NCBI GenBank assembly: GCA_964433675.1
Contig: CAYSSJ010000003.1
Coordinates: forward strand, 1-64,000
Direction: 5' to 3'
Origin: CAYSSJ01 sp964433675
Lineage (GTDB): Bacteria; Cloacimonadota; Cloacimonadia; Cloacimonadales; TCS61
Length of the DNA stretch: 64,000 bases
Part shown: one piece after another, positions 21,901 through 31,600 of the stretch
Layout of the letters: each line of letters opens with the position of its first letter
Position numbering within the stretch: position 1 is the stretch's first letter
Notes under the pieces: generated by a model
Database searches by the model: none
What the model was told of the DNA's origin: nothing
What the model saw: only the letters and a program-made list of their open reading frames with translations
Program-made: the position numbers and the translations under genes

Positions 21901-22282
21901 ACATACATATCATGCTACCGCTCTCTATAATGAAGAATTCGAAAGTGAACCTTCGAATGAAGTGGAGATTGATATGGTAGATGCAGACGACACGATCGTA
22001 CCTACGGTTACAGAACTGCGAGGCAACTATCCCAACCCATTCAATCCGGAGACGACAATCGCATTTTCTTTGAAGAATGCTTCTCATGTAACCATTGAGA
22101 TATTTAATATCAAAGGTGAGAAAGTTCGTACTCTGGTTGACAAAGAGCTGCATGCTGCTTATCACAACATTGTATGGGATGGCAGAGATAATCGTGGTCG
22201 TCTGGTATCGAGCGGTATCTTCTTCTATCGTATGAAGACTGACGAATACAACAATGTGAGGAAGATGATAATGATGAAATAA
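12941..22282 (+). CDS. Giant secreted multidomain surface protein (3113 aa)
   Basis: The ATG is preceded by 'GGAGG' (spacer 9). Approximate order: signal peptide 1-26; PPC-like domain 28-165; NEW3-like 168-277; MAM/cleaved-adhesin-like 280-445; NEW3-like 447-548; MAM 550-705; HYDIN-like 706-820; unassigned beta domain 825-1003; carboxypeptidase-regulatory (CarboxypepD_reg) 1006-1085; BACON-like Ig split by a beta-propeller 1086-1468; MAM 1470-1625; BACON-like 1627-1757; MAM 1759-1912; CarboxypepD_reg 1916-1990; a second BACON/propeller 1991-2375; BACON-like 2380-2508; BACON-like split by a jelly-roll-type insert 2510-2840; two FN3 domains 2841-3018; sorting domain 3023-3113 ('GNYPNPFNPETTI'). 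No enzyme motif is visible, so an adhesive or matrix role is inferred. The protein is strongly acidic, with short Arg/Asn/Ser-rich patches inside the Ig domains. It is a close paralogue of the gene at 22683. Confidence 0.9.
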   Translation: MSKKTSLLCLLMTLLFVFSASLWAQANLVENGNSFRIPGSTCVDPMIMTLPVIDYMDNTEDYGDNYSSDWITPSSSYLNGNDFVVQFTMTEPGYLSGSVSGSWTGLFILDQCPDEINPAPVFASATGSSGGSFADVPLFADTYFAIVSTWPSPQFTDFTLNLSFDPFPEYDLEITNLTGNLSVVAGETDTYQIEIVNMGTENDTYDLSITGDTWTYSAPATVSVDAGETATVEVDVTVPATAGMGDTDEINFTATSQGDITVSDSILITTTALGDAITNFPWGEGFENEWPPVGWTVVNGEPGAYWEQSSVAVNTGDYSARSYQGSGSSYVADEWLITPALDLDAATEYMLSFYGYSSQAPNGDREKMRIMIMDEVYTNVVDLHANATEIDLKYFTGNWEEYFVDLAGYSGEKHLAFHYYITENIGFNWIYVDDVLVFEKPDYDLKLTNLSGDMTGQAGTTITYELEIENRGTLNDTYDLSITGDEWTYTYPATIAVDSGETGIVMLEVAVPSDANMGDTDDITFTATSQGDNTITDSVDIVSTALAVVIAPYFENFDGVSTPDLPVGWSKIVEHPTSTSPRVETSTSGTPYSPPNHARLYSNDEVDADILLITPPVADLDQSRIRFWAKCNLSTNVPDLIVGTITDPNDAATFTPFETIVADTELTNVYAEFMVHFDTYVGTDQYIAFKFGLTPQFFRSIYIDDFMYEEIPAAPVLFVSPDSYDFSATTGGTSPAAIFTLNNTGLGTLTITDGDIVFTGADADQFFLGAITYPIEINSGESDEIEVFFAPTTEGDKTATMEITHNGTNSPYDVPLSGFGYPESTVIFGTGTNVNGTTTANPINIYYRSLRGQMVYHASELLAAGIEAGDALVEFGFYVEQTPLHPLPDFVIRMKHTEEDDVSAHDDGPFELVYHNVSYAPVEGDWDVLTLDTPFVWNGVDNILVDTAFDQVPSYNSSGQQRIYDVPNGFRFVRSDGSNQTNVPTTTVSSNKPQAMMIFGEPPDLGTIEGIVTLIGGTGNVTDVEVTVEDYMVNPDATGFYSIDITPGTYDVTASLLGYETQTIEDVVVLEGLVTPDIDFDLGNIEIAVTPTSFDVTLDPDQTEIQTMTITNDGAAELEFSISIIELDESRFSSFGSSSGGIFNPGHTSSRYAYDSRFNDKAFHTDDLSYLPEASDDIFDLLDHFPVGVGGGEYSVSTDGNYIYTAAWNSTTFYRYETNGTYIGEFTVAGAGNLRDMTFDGEYFYGSNNSSTIYEMDLANETLVSSFTTTGSSSIRAIAYDPDEDGFWVTNGWNAPFTLIDRSGSVIETLTSTIGSISGLAWEDVSDDGPYLWAYTQTAGTNQNSLVQVDMVTGDALQTFDVTTTGVLAADAISGGVDITNQLVPGKWTFLGTSQNDVIWVIELGDSVEWILASPTSGVVDPGDSIDIDIIFDSHEIAMGIYSADIVVSHNAGDDPVVVPATLNVTGAVALPFYEDFSGVDVGEIPAGWDRTHTNWGVTDSNNAGGEAPEMRFSWTPSGDDTFILTTPMIDASGASELELKLKHMVDDYDGGYTLKLQSSTDGTTWIDEVVIEPVASIPAEEVTVDLDHLAGQAFQLAAVFIGDSYDINYWYIDDVEIYDPGIVYEPEIVVTPTSFDVAVPEDQLITEILTIGNIGNADLTFTLTLDGDPDLLDRVTLVSAGDNVLYDRNRNFRNNVRVDWLSVDPMSGTVAPSDEIDIDVTFDADGLDVGTYTADIIIEHNAGEDIIVPCNMVVYTEVVFIDEDFSGAWPPAGWEVTSTGANINWEQSSTNNAGGVAPEARFYWSPSTLGVQRLITPELNTSAFTALVLEFRNFNNDFSGGYELRLETTSDGVNWNTVQTFPSTDFGPQLEEIVVQTPDVGSDTFQMAWTFDGDSWDINWWCIDDVLLAGAQDDGAIEGTVTLIGGTGDVTDVEITANGITANPDATGFYSIPMYPGLYDVTASLYGYQTETVSDVIVLENQVTVVDFDLGNIDIAVTPDEFDVVVAPGSIITETMTITNDGAGDLEYSISVQQEDSRILGFRTRDTRIKAHQPIVNRISDVSGSDRDPRPSYASYTQPTDDIFDLLDWFAVGVGGGEYSVTTDGDHIYTAAWNSTSFYRYETDGTYIGEFTIAGAGNLRDLSYDGQYFYGSPNSSTIYEMDFASEILISSITTSVATIRSIAYDAENDGFWVGSGWSPAALQMVDRTGTVVETLPTTVGSISGMAWEDVSDGGPYLWAYTQTAGTNQNDLVQIDMTTGAELQTFDVTTTGVLAGDAISGGLDITDELVAGKWTFIGTSQNDVIWVIELGDAGPLWLYTDPTSGIVEAGQSVVIDVMFDATDPELTPGAYEADIVISHNAPEDPVVIPVTMVVYTDDPIITVSPDEFDVTMNPDEIHVEELTIGNIGGADLTFSIDAEEDSRNGISITDRVSVGLSTTNELRNVRDTRIDWLSFNPDSGTVIPYETIVVDVTFDSNGLEAGEYTANIIIENNAGEDVVVPVTLNVTGAAEISVTPDEFDVDIDYGDVITLPMTITNDGDIDLDFSISVVEDGYRAPAIHGRKLPTGPVTAYRNSYSNSDSTPVGFQSQTRNPLEITSKTNARNHSVKTNNNYRQPIEIHYDGGYDNNGVGTGGVASWYSAARFTAEELATYYGGYEIMGIKYHIRDPQFTNVTVKVWEGGSFGDPGVEVYSHDVTGELTVGDWSTHNLTMPVPLLEGNEYWIGYSIDATGDHPASVDAGPMEPEKGGWIALAGGAWELLTEYNLNYNWCIRGLVDELTEPWLSVAPISGTVPAGESMVVDVTFNATEVLANTTYTADLVITNNAGDPVIVPVTMNVGEEELLPPANFTAEVVNVNNVQLEWDQPATRAVTGYYIYMNGTQIAEIGEAYITEYLVEGLDDGAYNFYATAIYDDVLESDPSNDVDVEIELLPPVNFNAQIQNVTNVMCNWEAPAGATNITHYRVYRNGEQVGQVTTMFYVDMNVPAGTHTYHATALYNEEFESEPSNEVEIDMVDADDTIVPTVTELRGNYPNPFNPETTIAFSLKNASHVTIEIFNIKGEKVRTLVDKELHAAYHNIVWDGRDNRGRLVSSGIFFYRMKTDEYNNVRKMIMMK

Positions 22283-22332
22283 AGATATATCTCACAGGTA
22301 TTTCCTGAAGAGATTATTATCTTTATGAGATT

Positions 22333-22363
22333 AAAAAGGCAAGTCTGAGGACTTGCCTTTTTT
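22333..22363 (+). terminator. Strong intrinsic terminator
   Basis: A perfect 13-bp stem (AAAAAGGCAAGTC / GACTTGCCTTTTT, arms 22333-22345 and 22350-22362) with loop TGAG and a terminal T run, 51 nt after the giant gene's stop. Confidence 0.93.
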
Positions 22364-22485
22364 ATTGTTTGCTTACCAATTATGAGTATTTGATATTCCT
22401 GTTAACTATAAAGTTAAACTATGTCTCTATTTTATATATATAACAGTAATTAACAAAACATATCTTAATGAATATAAAAAAATGG

Positions 22486-22515
22486 TTGACATCATCTTTC
22501 CAAATTTGAGATTAT
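22486..22515 (+). promoter_or_regulatory. Possible promoter of the second giant gene
   Basis: TTGACA (22486-22491), an 18-nt spacer and GATTAT (22510-22515, 4/6 match). The distance to the giant's start (197 nt) is close to that of the TTGACA before the first giant (212 nt). The AT-rich stretch 22364-22485 shows nothing else. Confidence 0.4.
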
Positions 22516-22629
22516 GCACACGAGTAGAATTATAGCAAGAAGGGGGAAAAAGCTATAATGAGAATAATTGATATAACCGTCGAGTTTAGGAAGAGTGTGT
22601 TACTATCGCAATTAAAACAAGGAGAGTTT

Positions 22630-22686
22630 ATGAATTTAGATATTTTACACAATTATGAAAACAAACAAAAAAGGAGTTTGAAATGA
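22630..22686 (+). CDS. Candidate leader ORF, ATGA-coupled to the second giant
   Basis: An 18-codon ORF (starts MNLDILHNYENKQK) with 'AAGGAG' 5 nt before its ATG. Its stop TGA (22684-22686) overlaps the giant's ATG (22683-22685) as ATGA, the usual geometry of translational coupling. The frame stays open upstream to an ATG at 22558 (SD 'AGGGGG'), giving 42 codons, the same maximum length as the leader ORF of the first giant. The two peptides are not obviously alike, so if the arrangement is real it is the geometry rather than the peptide that is conserved. Confidence 0.4.
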   Translation: MNLDILHNYENKQKRSLK

Positions 22687-25600
22687 GTAAGAAAACAAGA
22701 TTAATTTGTCTGTTAATGGCAATTATGTTTTTGTTTGGAGCTAGTCTATGGGCACAAGTTTATTTGGATGAGGGATTTGAAGATGGCTTCATCCCAGAAA
22801 ACTGGACAGTTTTAAACGAAGATGGTGGTAGCAAAGAATGGGAAGCTTCCACTTCCAATCCACATACTGGAGATTATTGCGCTAGAGTGCAATATGAAAG
22901 CTCCAGTCTGGATAATGATGATTGGCTGATTACACCACCATTGCAAGTTTCGTCAGCGACAGCAGATACTATCAAATTTTGGATGAGAACTTATAGTACG
23001 AATGATGATCCATGGGAAGTGCTAGTTTCGACTACAGATACCAATCCATCATCATTTACCATGATCGATAGTGGAATAGGCGGATTACCAGACTATGTAC
23101 AAAAAGAATATTCGCTAGATAGCTATGGAGATGCAATTGTCTATGTAGCTGTTCGTTATATCGGTTCTTATGATTGGTATCTCTATGTAGATGATTTTGA
23201 AGGACCTCCTATAGTAGTACCCCCCTATGATGTTACTATTACTAATCTTTCTGGGGAACAATCAGTCGAGATAGGTACGACTGCTACTTATGAGATCGAA
23301 ATTGAAAATGTAGGCGATGAAAATGACACTTATGATCTTAGTATTGTCGGTGAAGATTGGAATTATACTTACCCAGCAACTATTTCTGTAAATGCCGCAG
23401 AGTCTGCTATAATAGATCTAGAAGTTACAGTACCTTCAGATGCTACAATGGGAGATACAGATGAAATTACCTTTACTGCTACTTCTCAAGGCGATAACTC
23501 GGTTAGTGATACGGTCGAGATTACCACTACAGCCATATCTGGTGCTGTCACCACTTTCCCATGGGATGAAGGTTTCGAAAATGAATGGCCTCCACTCGGA
23601 TGGACTGTAGTAAACGGAGAACCCGGTTCATATTGGGAACAAAGTAGTGTTTCCAGCAATACCGGTGATAATTCGGCACGTTCATATCAGGGTTCAGGTT
23701 CCAGCTATGTTGCTGATGAGTGGCTTATCACTCCTGCGCTTGACCTGGATGAAGCTGAAGCTCTGATGTTAACTTTCTTCGGCTATTCAAACCAAACACC
23801 TGACGGCACGAGAGAAAAAATGCGTATCATGATCATGGACGAAGTCTATGATAATGTTACCGATCTTCATGCAAATTCTACCGAACTTGATGTAAAATAC
23901 TTCACAGGTGATTGGGAAGAGTACTCTGTTAATCTCGCAACTTACAGTGGCGAAAAACACATCGCTTTCAATTATTATATCACTGAAGGTGATGATGCAT
24001 CATTCAACTGGATATATGTAGATGATGTATTAGCATATGAGCTACCTGATTATGATTTTGAAATTGCCAATCTAACTGGTGATTTGGCTATTCAAGCCGG
24101 TGAAACCGGAACTTATGAAGTTGAGATTGAGAATAAAGGAACGGAAAATGATACTTATGATTTGACTATTACTGGCGATACTTGGACTTATACATATCCA
24201 GCCACAGTTACAGTGAATACCGGTGAGACAGCAATAGTGGATGTAGATGTAGATGTTCCAGCTGATGCAGGTATGGGTGATACAGATGAAATCGAGCTTA
24301 CCGTTACTTCTCAAGGGGAAAATACAATCAGTCATGACCTCACCATCACAACTACAGCAGTAGCGCTGATAGCTACACCCTATTTCGAAGATTTCGACGA
24401 TGTATCTACACCTGAACTACCTATAGGATGGGCTAAGATAGTAGAACATCCATCTTCTACTAGCCCAAAAGTTGAGACCTACTCAAGTGGATCACCACAT
24501 TCTCCTCCTAATCATGTACGTCTCTATTCTAATGATGAGGAAGATGCGGATATTCTGCTTATCACACCACCAGTAGCAGATTTGGATGAAAGCCGAATCC
24601 GTTTTTGGGCTAAATGTAGCTCTTCAACAAATATACCGGATCTGATTATCGGAACAATTACTGATCCAATGGATGAAGATACATTTACACCTTTCTATAC
24701 AATCGAAGCTGATACAGAACTTACCAGCGACTACCAAGAATTCATAGTAAATTTCGATACCTATGTAGGAACAGATCAATATATAGCTTTCAAACACGGC
24801 GTTACTCCTTCATTCTTCCGTAGTATATATATAGATGATTTCAACTATGAAGAGGTTCCGGCAGGACCAGTATTGGAAATTACACCAATGGCTCACAGTT
24901 TCGGAGAATTGGTAGCTGGTGAAGTTTCAGATCCAGTAGATTTCGAGCTTTCCAACGTTGGTACTGGCACCTTGACGCTTGAATCTGGTGATATTGATAT
25001 TACCGGTGATGATTCCGCAGACTTCATTCTGGGAAGTATTACCTATCCGATTTCATTAGAAGCAAATGAATCAGAAACCATCATTGTAGAGTTTGCACCA
25101 CAAACAGCAGGAGAGAAAACCGCTACGCTTGAGATAAACTATGATGAACTGCATGAAATAGCGCTCTCAGGCTATGCATTCCCAGAGGGAACCTTAGTAG
25201 AAGGATTCGAAGGTGATGAGTTCCCACCACCATATTGGACTTACGTCGATGGTGATCTTGGTTCATATTGGGAACAATCTTCAGTAAATTCATATACCGG
25301 TGAATATTCAGCTCGTTCTTATGCTGGTTATAGCTCCAGCTATAATGCAGATGAATGGCTCATCACTCCGGAAGTTGATATAGCAGCAGGCGATTCGTTG
25401 ATCTTCTATGGGCTCTCTTCAAATGCCCCTGATGGCGAAAGGGAAAGGCTATTTATAAAAGTGCTTGACGATCCTAATAATGTCGATAGCGCTGTTCTAG
25501 TCGACTCTCTGTTCTTGTCGGACGAATGGGGACGTTATTCGCTCAGTTTAGAAGACCATCTCGGTGAAAATCATATAGCTTTCCATTATTATCAGGATGA

Positions 25601-28600
25601 TGCATCATTTAATTATATCTATATAGATGATGTAGTCGGTCCTCAATTGGTAGAAATTACCGAGCCGATGATTGCAATATCACCGGAGAACTTTGATGTA
25701 TATCTCGATCAAGATGATATCATCACAGAGACTCTTACAATATCCAATGATGGCGGTTCGGATCTCACTTTCGACCTTACCATAACAGATAATGGCACTA
25801 GATTGCGTAGTACACGCGTTCCATGGCTCAGTGTAGATCCTGTCTCAGGAATAGTAGAGCCGGATGAATCTGTTGATGTAGATGTAACCTTCGACGCTAC
25901 CGGCTTAGCTGGTGGATTATACGAAGCTGACATTGAGATCGAACACAATGCCGGCGATGACGATATCATCGTTCCGGTTACGATGGATGTGTTTGAACTA
26001 ATCACAGTAGATCTGCCTTACATGGCTGATTTTGATACCGGTGTACCTACAGGCTGGCAAATAATTGCTGGTGGTGACACTGACGATACCTGGGAATGGA
26101 TAGAAGATCTGAATGGTAACACATTAGATGGAACTCCATTCATGATCGTTGATAGTGATGCTGCCGGTTCAGGAAGTATCCTGCTGGAAGAGACTCTTAT
26201 TACTCCGGCGTTCGATGCCTCCGATATTGATGATTCCCTCATGCTCGAGTTCGATCAATACTACAGACATCTCGGAAACCAATATTCTGAAGTTGATGTT
26301 TGGGATGGAACCGACTGGGTAAACGTACTCTATCAGGATGTAACTGTCGGTAGCTGGACTGATCCCGATCATCAAGTAATAGACATCACTGCTTATGCTA
26401 ATGATGAATTGAGAATCCGGTTCTATTTTACTGATGGCACTTCATATGGATGGTATTGGGCTATAGATAATGTAAATGTTTATGAAGATGACGTCGTTGG
26501 TGAGCCTGAAATTGCCGTATCTCCGTTGAGCTTCTATGTACAACTCAACGAAGATGAGATGACAACAGAGGTCATGAATATCGCTAATGACGGCACAGCA
26601 GAGCTTGCCTTCAATATCACATTAGACGGTGATCCAGATATCATAGACAGAGTAACACGTGTATCTGCCGGTGATGATGTGCTCTACGACAGAAACAGCG
26701 CCAGAAGAAATCCAATCAGAGTAGATTGGCTCTCTGTAGATCCGGCAACCGGAACAGTAGCAGCAGGTGATGATCTCGATATCGATGTTACTTTCGATGC
26801 TGACGGATTGGCGCTCGGTACTTATACAGCCGATATTGTGATAGACCACAATGCCGGCGAAGATGTCGTCGTACCTGCCACACTGGATGTAATCGAAGAT
26901 ATCCCGCTTCCAATATATCTGGATGAGGATTTCACCGGTATCGCTACCGGCGATATCCCCGTAGGATGGACTACTACTCATACAAACTGGGGTGCGAATG
27001 ATTCCAATAATGCCGGCGGACAAGCTCCGGAGATGAGATTTAACTGGTCTCCCTCTGCAACAGATGTGTTCAGATTATCTACTCATGCTCTAGATGTTTC
27101 CGATGCCGGTGTTCTCGATCTGACCTTTAAGCATATGGTCAATAACTTTAGTGGACCTGGTATATATACACTAAAAGTGGAAGCCTCGACAGATGGAGTT
27201 ACCTGGAACGAAGAATGGGCTATCGTGGATCCGGACGACATCCCGGCAGAGACTGTATCTGTAGATTTCAGTGATTATGCCGGTGAAGAGGAATTATATG
27301 TAGCGTGGGTATTTGATGGAGATTCATACGATATCAATCAATGGTATATAGACGATATCTTCTTGTATGAACCGCTTCCCACACCGAATCCGGCAGCTCT
27401 GGTACATCCTGAAGATGGTGCCACCGATGTAGTAGTGCCCTTATCACTTCAATGGGAAGCCGGTATTGGCGCAGCTCCTACCGGTTATGAACTCTATTTT
27501 GGAGATACAGCACCACCACCATTCGTGGCAGATCTTGGTGATGTAACTTCATACTTAATGGATGATCTGGACTATAATACTACCTATTATTGGAAGATAA
27601 TCCCATATAATGATGAAGGTAGTGCTATCGGTAGTCCGATATGGAGTTTCACTACCGGACCCGATCCGCATATGGTAGCTCCATATTTACAAGGTTTCGA
27701 CGCGGTTAGCACTCCGGACTTACCTTATGGTTGGAGCAAGATAGAATACAACCCAGATATGGCTGCTTATGTGGAGACATCTACTACAGGTTCTCCCGTA
27801 TCACCTCCAAACCATGTACGAATTCGTTCCAATGACCATCCGGATCAAGATGTGATGCTGATCACTCCGCCGATAGACGGAGACTTATCAGAGCACCGCA
27901 TCAGATTCTGGGCAAAATGTAATCTCTCAACTAACATACCGGATCTATTGGTCGGTACAATGAGCGATCCGGGAGATCCGGACTCATTCACCTTGTTTGA
28001 AACTATAGCAGCCGATACTCAGCTTACAGATGATTATCAGCAATTTACAGTTTCATTCGAGGATTATGTCGGTGATGATAACTTTATCGCCTTCAAACAT
28101 GGTATCACACCGGATTGGACGCGTGATATCCGAGTTGATGACTTCGAATTCCTTGAGATCACCGATCAGCCAATAGTCGCTGTAACTCCGGAAGAGATTA
28201 CCTTCCCAGCAATTCAAGCTGGAGAAATATCCGATCCAATCGATGTAACCATTACCAATGTTGGTGGTGGATTGCTCGTCTTGGATACCGGAGACATAGA
28301 AATAGTCGGTGCCAATCCGGATGATTTTACACTCGGAGCGATTACTTATCCAATCGAGTTGGCTATGGACGAATCTGAAGATATTACCGTTCAGTTTTCA
28401 CCACTGACAGATGGAAATAAGGTAGCTACACTGGAAATAGCACATGGTGACGATGTGGCTGAAGTTACTCTGATGGGTTATGCTTATCCGGAAGGTACTT
28501 TGATAGAAGGTTTCGAAGAGCCTTGGGTAGGAACGCCGGAAGCTCCCGAAGACTGGGCTGTAGTCAACGGTGAAGACGGTTCATATTGGGAACAAAGCAG

Positions 28601-31600
28601 TGTGGCATCTCATACAGGTGACTATGCAGCACGTTCCTATCAAGGTGTAAGCTCAGATTATGTATCAGATGAATGGATGATTACGCCGGCACTCGATCTG
28701 GATGCTGTAGATGATCCGGTCTTGGCATTCTACGGTTATTCCAGCCAGACACCTGACGGCACGAAAGAAAAAATGCGTATCCTGGTAATGGATGAAGTCT
28801 ATGATAATGTTGCCGATCTGCATGCTAATGCAGTATTGGTTGACTCACTCTACTTTACATCCGACTGGGATAGCTACTTAGTAAACTTAGATGATCATAG
28901 CGGTGTCAAATATCTGGCATTCAACTACTGGATTAGGGATGATGAAGATGCTTCATTTAATTGGATCTACGTAGATGATGTAATCGGACCACCGATGTGG
29001 CTGCCAGATGATGGTACTATCGAAGGTACAGTTGACTTAGTAGGTGGTGATGGTGATGTGACCGATGTTACTGTGACAGCCGGAGAAGAAGTCACCAACC
29101 CGGATGCGACCGGATTCTATTCGATCGATATACAACCGGGCACTTACGATGTAACTGCATCACTCATCGGATATGAGACTCAAACGATCGAGAATGTGGA
29201 AGTGCTGGAAGGTCTGGTTACTCCAGATATAGACTTCACACTTAATAATGTGGATATAGCAGTATCTCCTGCAAGCTTCGATGTGGAACTCGAAACAGGT
29301 CAGACAGAAGAGCATACCCTAACCATCACCAATGATGGTGGAGGTGATCTCTATTACGATATCAGCTTGATAGATACAAGCGATCTGTTCGAAGCTGGTA
29401 CAACATCTGGAAGTCTGTTCAATCCTACTCATACCAGAGCGAGAAATGAACGTAATGCCAGATTCGATGAAAGAGCGCCGATGACTAGTGAACAGTCTAA
29501 CATCCCACAAGCTACAGATGATATGTTCGATCTTTTGGATCACTTCCCTGTAGGTGTAGGTGGCGGCGAATATTCCGTAGCTACTAATGGTAACTACATA
29601 TACACTGCTGCTTGGAATAGCACGGAATTCTATCGTTATGACATGGAAGGAAACTACATTGAAACATTCTCAGTAGCAGGTGCAGGTAACTTGCGAGATA
29701 TGACCTTCGACGGTGAATACTTCTACGGATCGGATAACAGTTCTACCATCTATGAGATGGATCTGGATAATGAAAACTTAGTAAGTTCTTTCACGACTAC
29801 AGGTTCTTCCAGCATCAGAGGTATAGCTTACGATCCTGATGAAGATGGATTCTGGGTAACCAATGGTTGGGATCCACCACTCACATTGGTCGATCGTAGT
29901 GGTAGTGTCATCGAGACACTTACTTCGACTACAAGTAGTATTTCCGGTCTCGCTTGGGAAAATGTGACAGAAGATGGACCACATATCTGGGCATATACCC
30001 AATCTGCCGGCACCAATCAAAATAGCTTAGAACAGATAGATATGGATACCGGCGCTGTATTGCAGGTATTCGATGCGACAACTACCGGTGTTTTTGCCGG
30101 TGACGCTATCTCCGGTGGTATCATGATCACCGATCAGCTGGTATCCGGCAAATGGACATTCCTGGGTACTTCCCAGAATGATATTATCTGGGTAATCGAA
30201 CTTGGTGATTCAGGTCCTCCATGGCTTGCTGCAAATCCACTCTCAGGAGTAGTTCCAGCAGGTGAAAGTGAGGACATCGATGTAGTCTTTGATGCTACAG
30301 ATATTCTCGCCGGTACTTTTACCGCAGATATCAGTATCGCAAGTAACGCTCAGGAAGATCCGGTAATAGTTCCGGCAACACTAACAGTCGAAACATTCGA
30401 TCCTGTCATTACATATGAACCGGACGAATTCGATGTAACAATGGATCCGGATGAGATTCACGTCGAAGAGTTGACAATCGGCAATATCGGTGGAGCGGAT
30501 CTTACCTTCAGCATCGAAGCTGAAGAAGATACACGAGAAGCTCTAAGCGATAGAATATCTATCGAATATAGCGCCAACAGTAACTCTCGCAACACACGAA
30601 ACCCGAGGGTCGATTGGTTGAGCTTCGATCCGGATGCTGGTACAGTAGAACCGCAAGATGAAGTCATTGTTGATGTAACATTCGATTCTGACGGTTTGGA
30701 TACAGGCGTATATACTGCCAATATCGTCATCGAGCATAATGCCGGTGAAGATGTTGTCATCCCAGTTAGCCTAACAATCGTCGGAACAGAAATACTTCCA
30801 TACTTTGCAGATTTCAATGATGGTCTGCCAATGGGATGGGAGATCATCCAAGGTGGTGATACAGACGATACCTGGCATTGGACGACTGACTATAATGGCA
30901 ACACCTTAGACGGAACACCGTTTATGTTTGTCGATAGTGATGCTGCCGGTTCAGGTTCAATCCTAGTAGAAGAAACTATGATCACACCACCGATCGACGC
31001 ATCCGATGTAGATGATGCTCTCATGCTTGAGTTCGATCAATACTATCGTCATCTCGGTAGCCAATATGCCGAAGTCGATGTATGGGACGGCAGCCAGTGG
31101 GTCAATCTGCTCCATCAAGATGCAACTATAGGTGATTGGAATGATCCTGATACACAAGTGATCGACATATCCGACTATGCCAATGATGAACTAAAAGTAA
31201 GGTTCTATTTCAACGATGGCACTTCATGGGCATGGTACTGGGCAGTCGATAATGTCCATATCTACGAAGATTACATCGGTGAACCCGAGATCGCAGTAGA
31301 TCCGGACGAATTCGAAGTAGATCTTGCCGTTGGTGAGACAACTACAGAGACAATGACCATTACCAACGATGGTGATGCTGTACTGGAATACAACATTTCT
31401 ATCGTGGAAGATGGCTACACAGCTACTGAGTATGGACGTAGAAACGTGGATGCTCCACTTTCATCAATTCAAGTCATAGAACATCATAAATATGATACTC
31501 CGAGAGGATTCCAAGCTCATGATTCAACTCGTGATCCGATCGAGATCCATTATGATACAGGTTATGATGAAAATGGTGTAGGAACAGATGGAGTAGCAAC

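Noticed and set aside
21467..22165. A 232-codon open frame on the - strand within the first giant gene
   Set aside because: It is antisense to clear FN3 and sorting domains, Cys/Ile/His-rich without any recognisable domain, and without SD; a shadow frame.
22364..22682. Known riboswitch or tRNA in the long gap before the second giant
   Set aside because: No tRNA cloverleaf and no riboswitch core that I recognise; only promoter-like, leader-ORF and shared-block signals.
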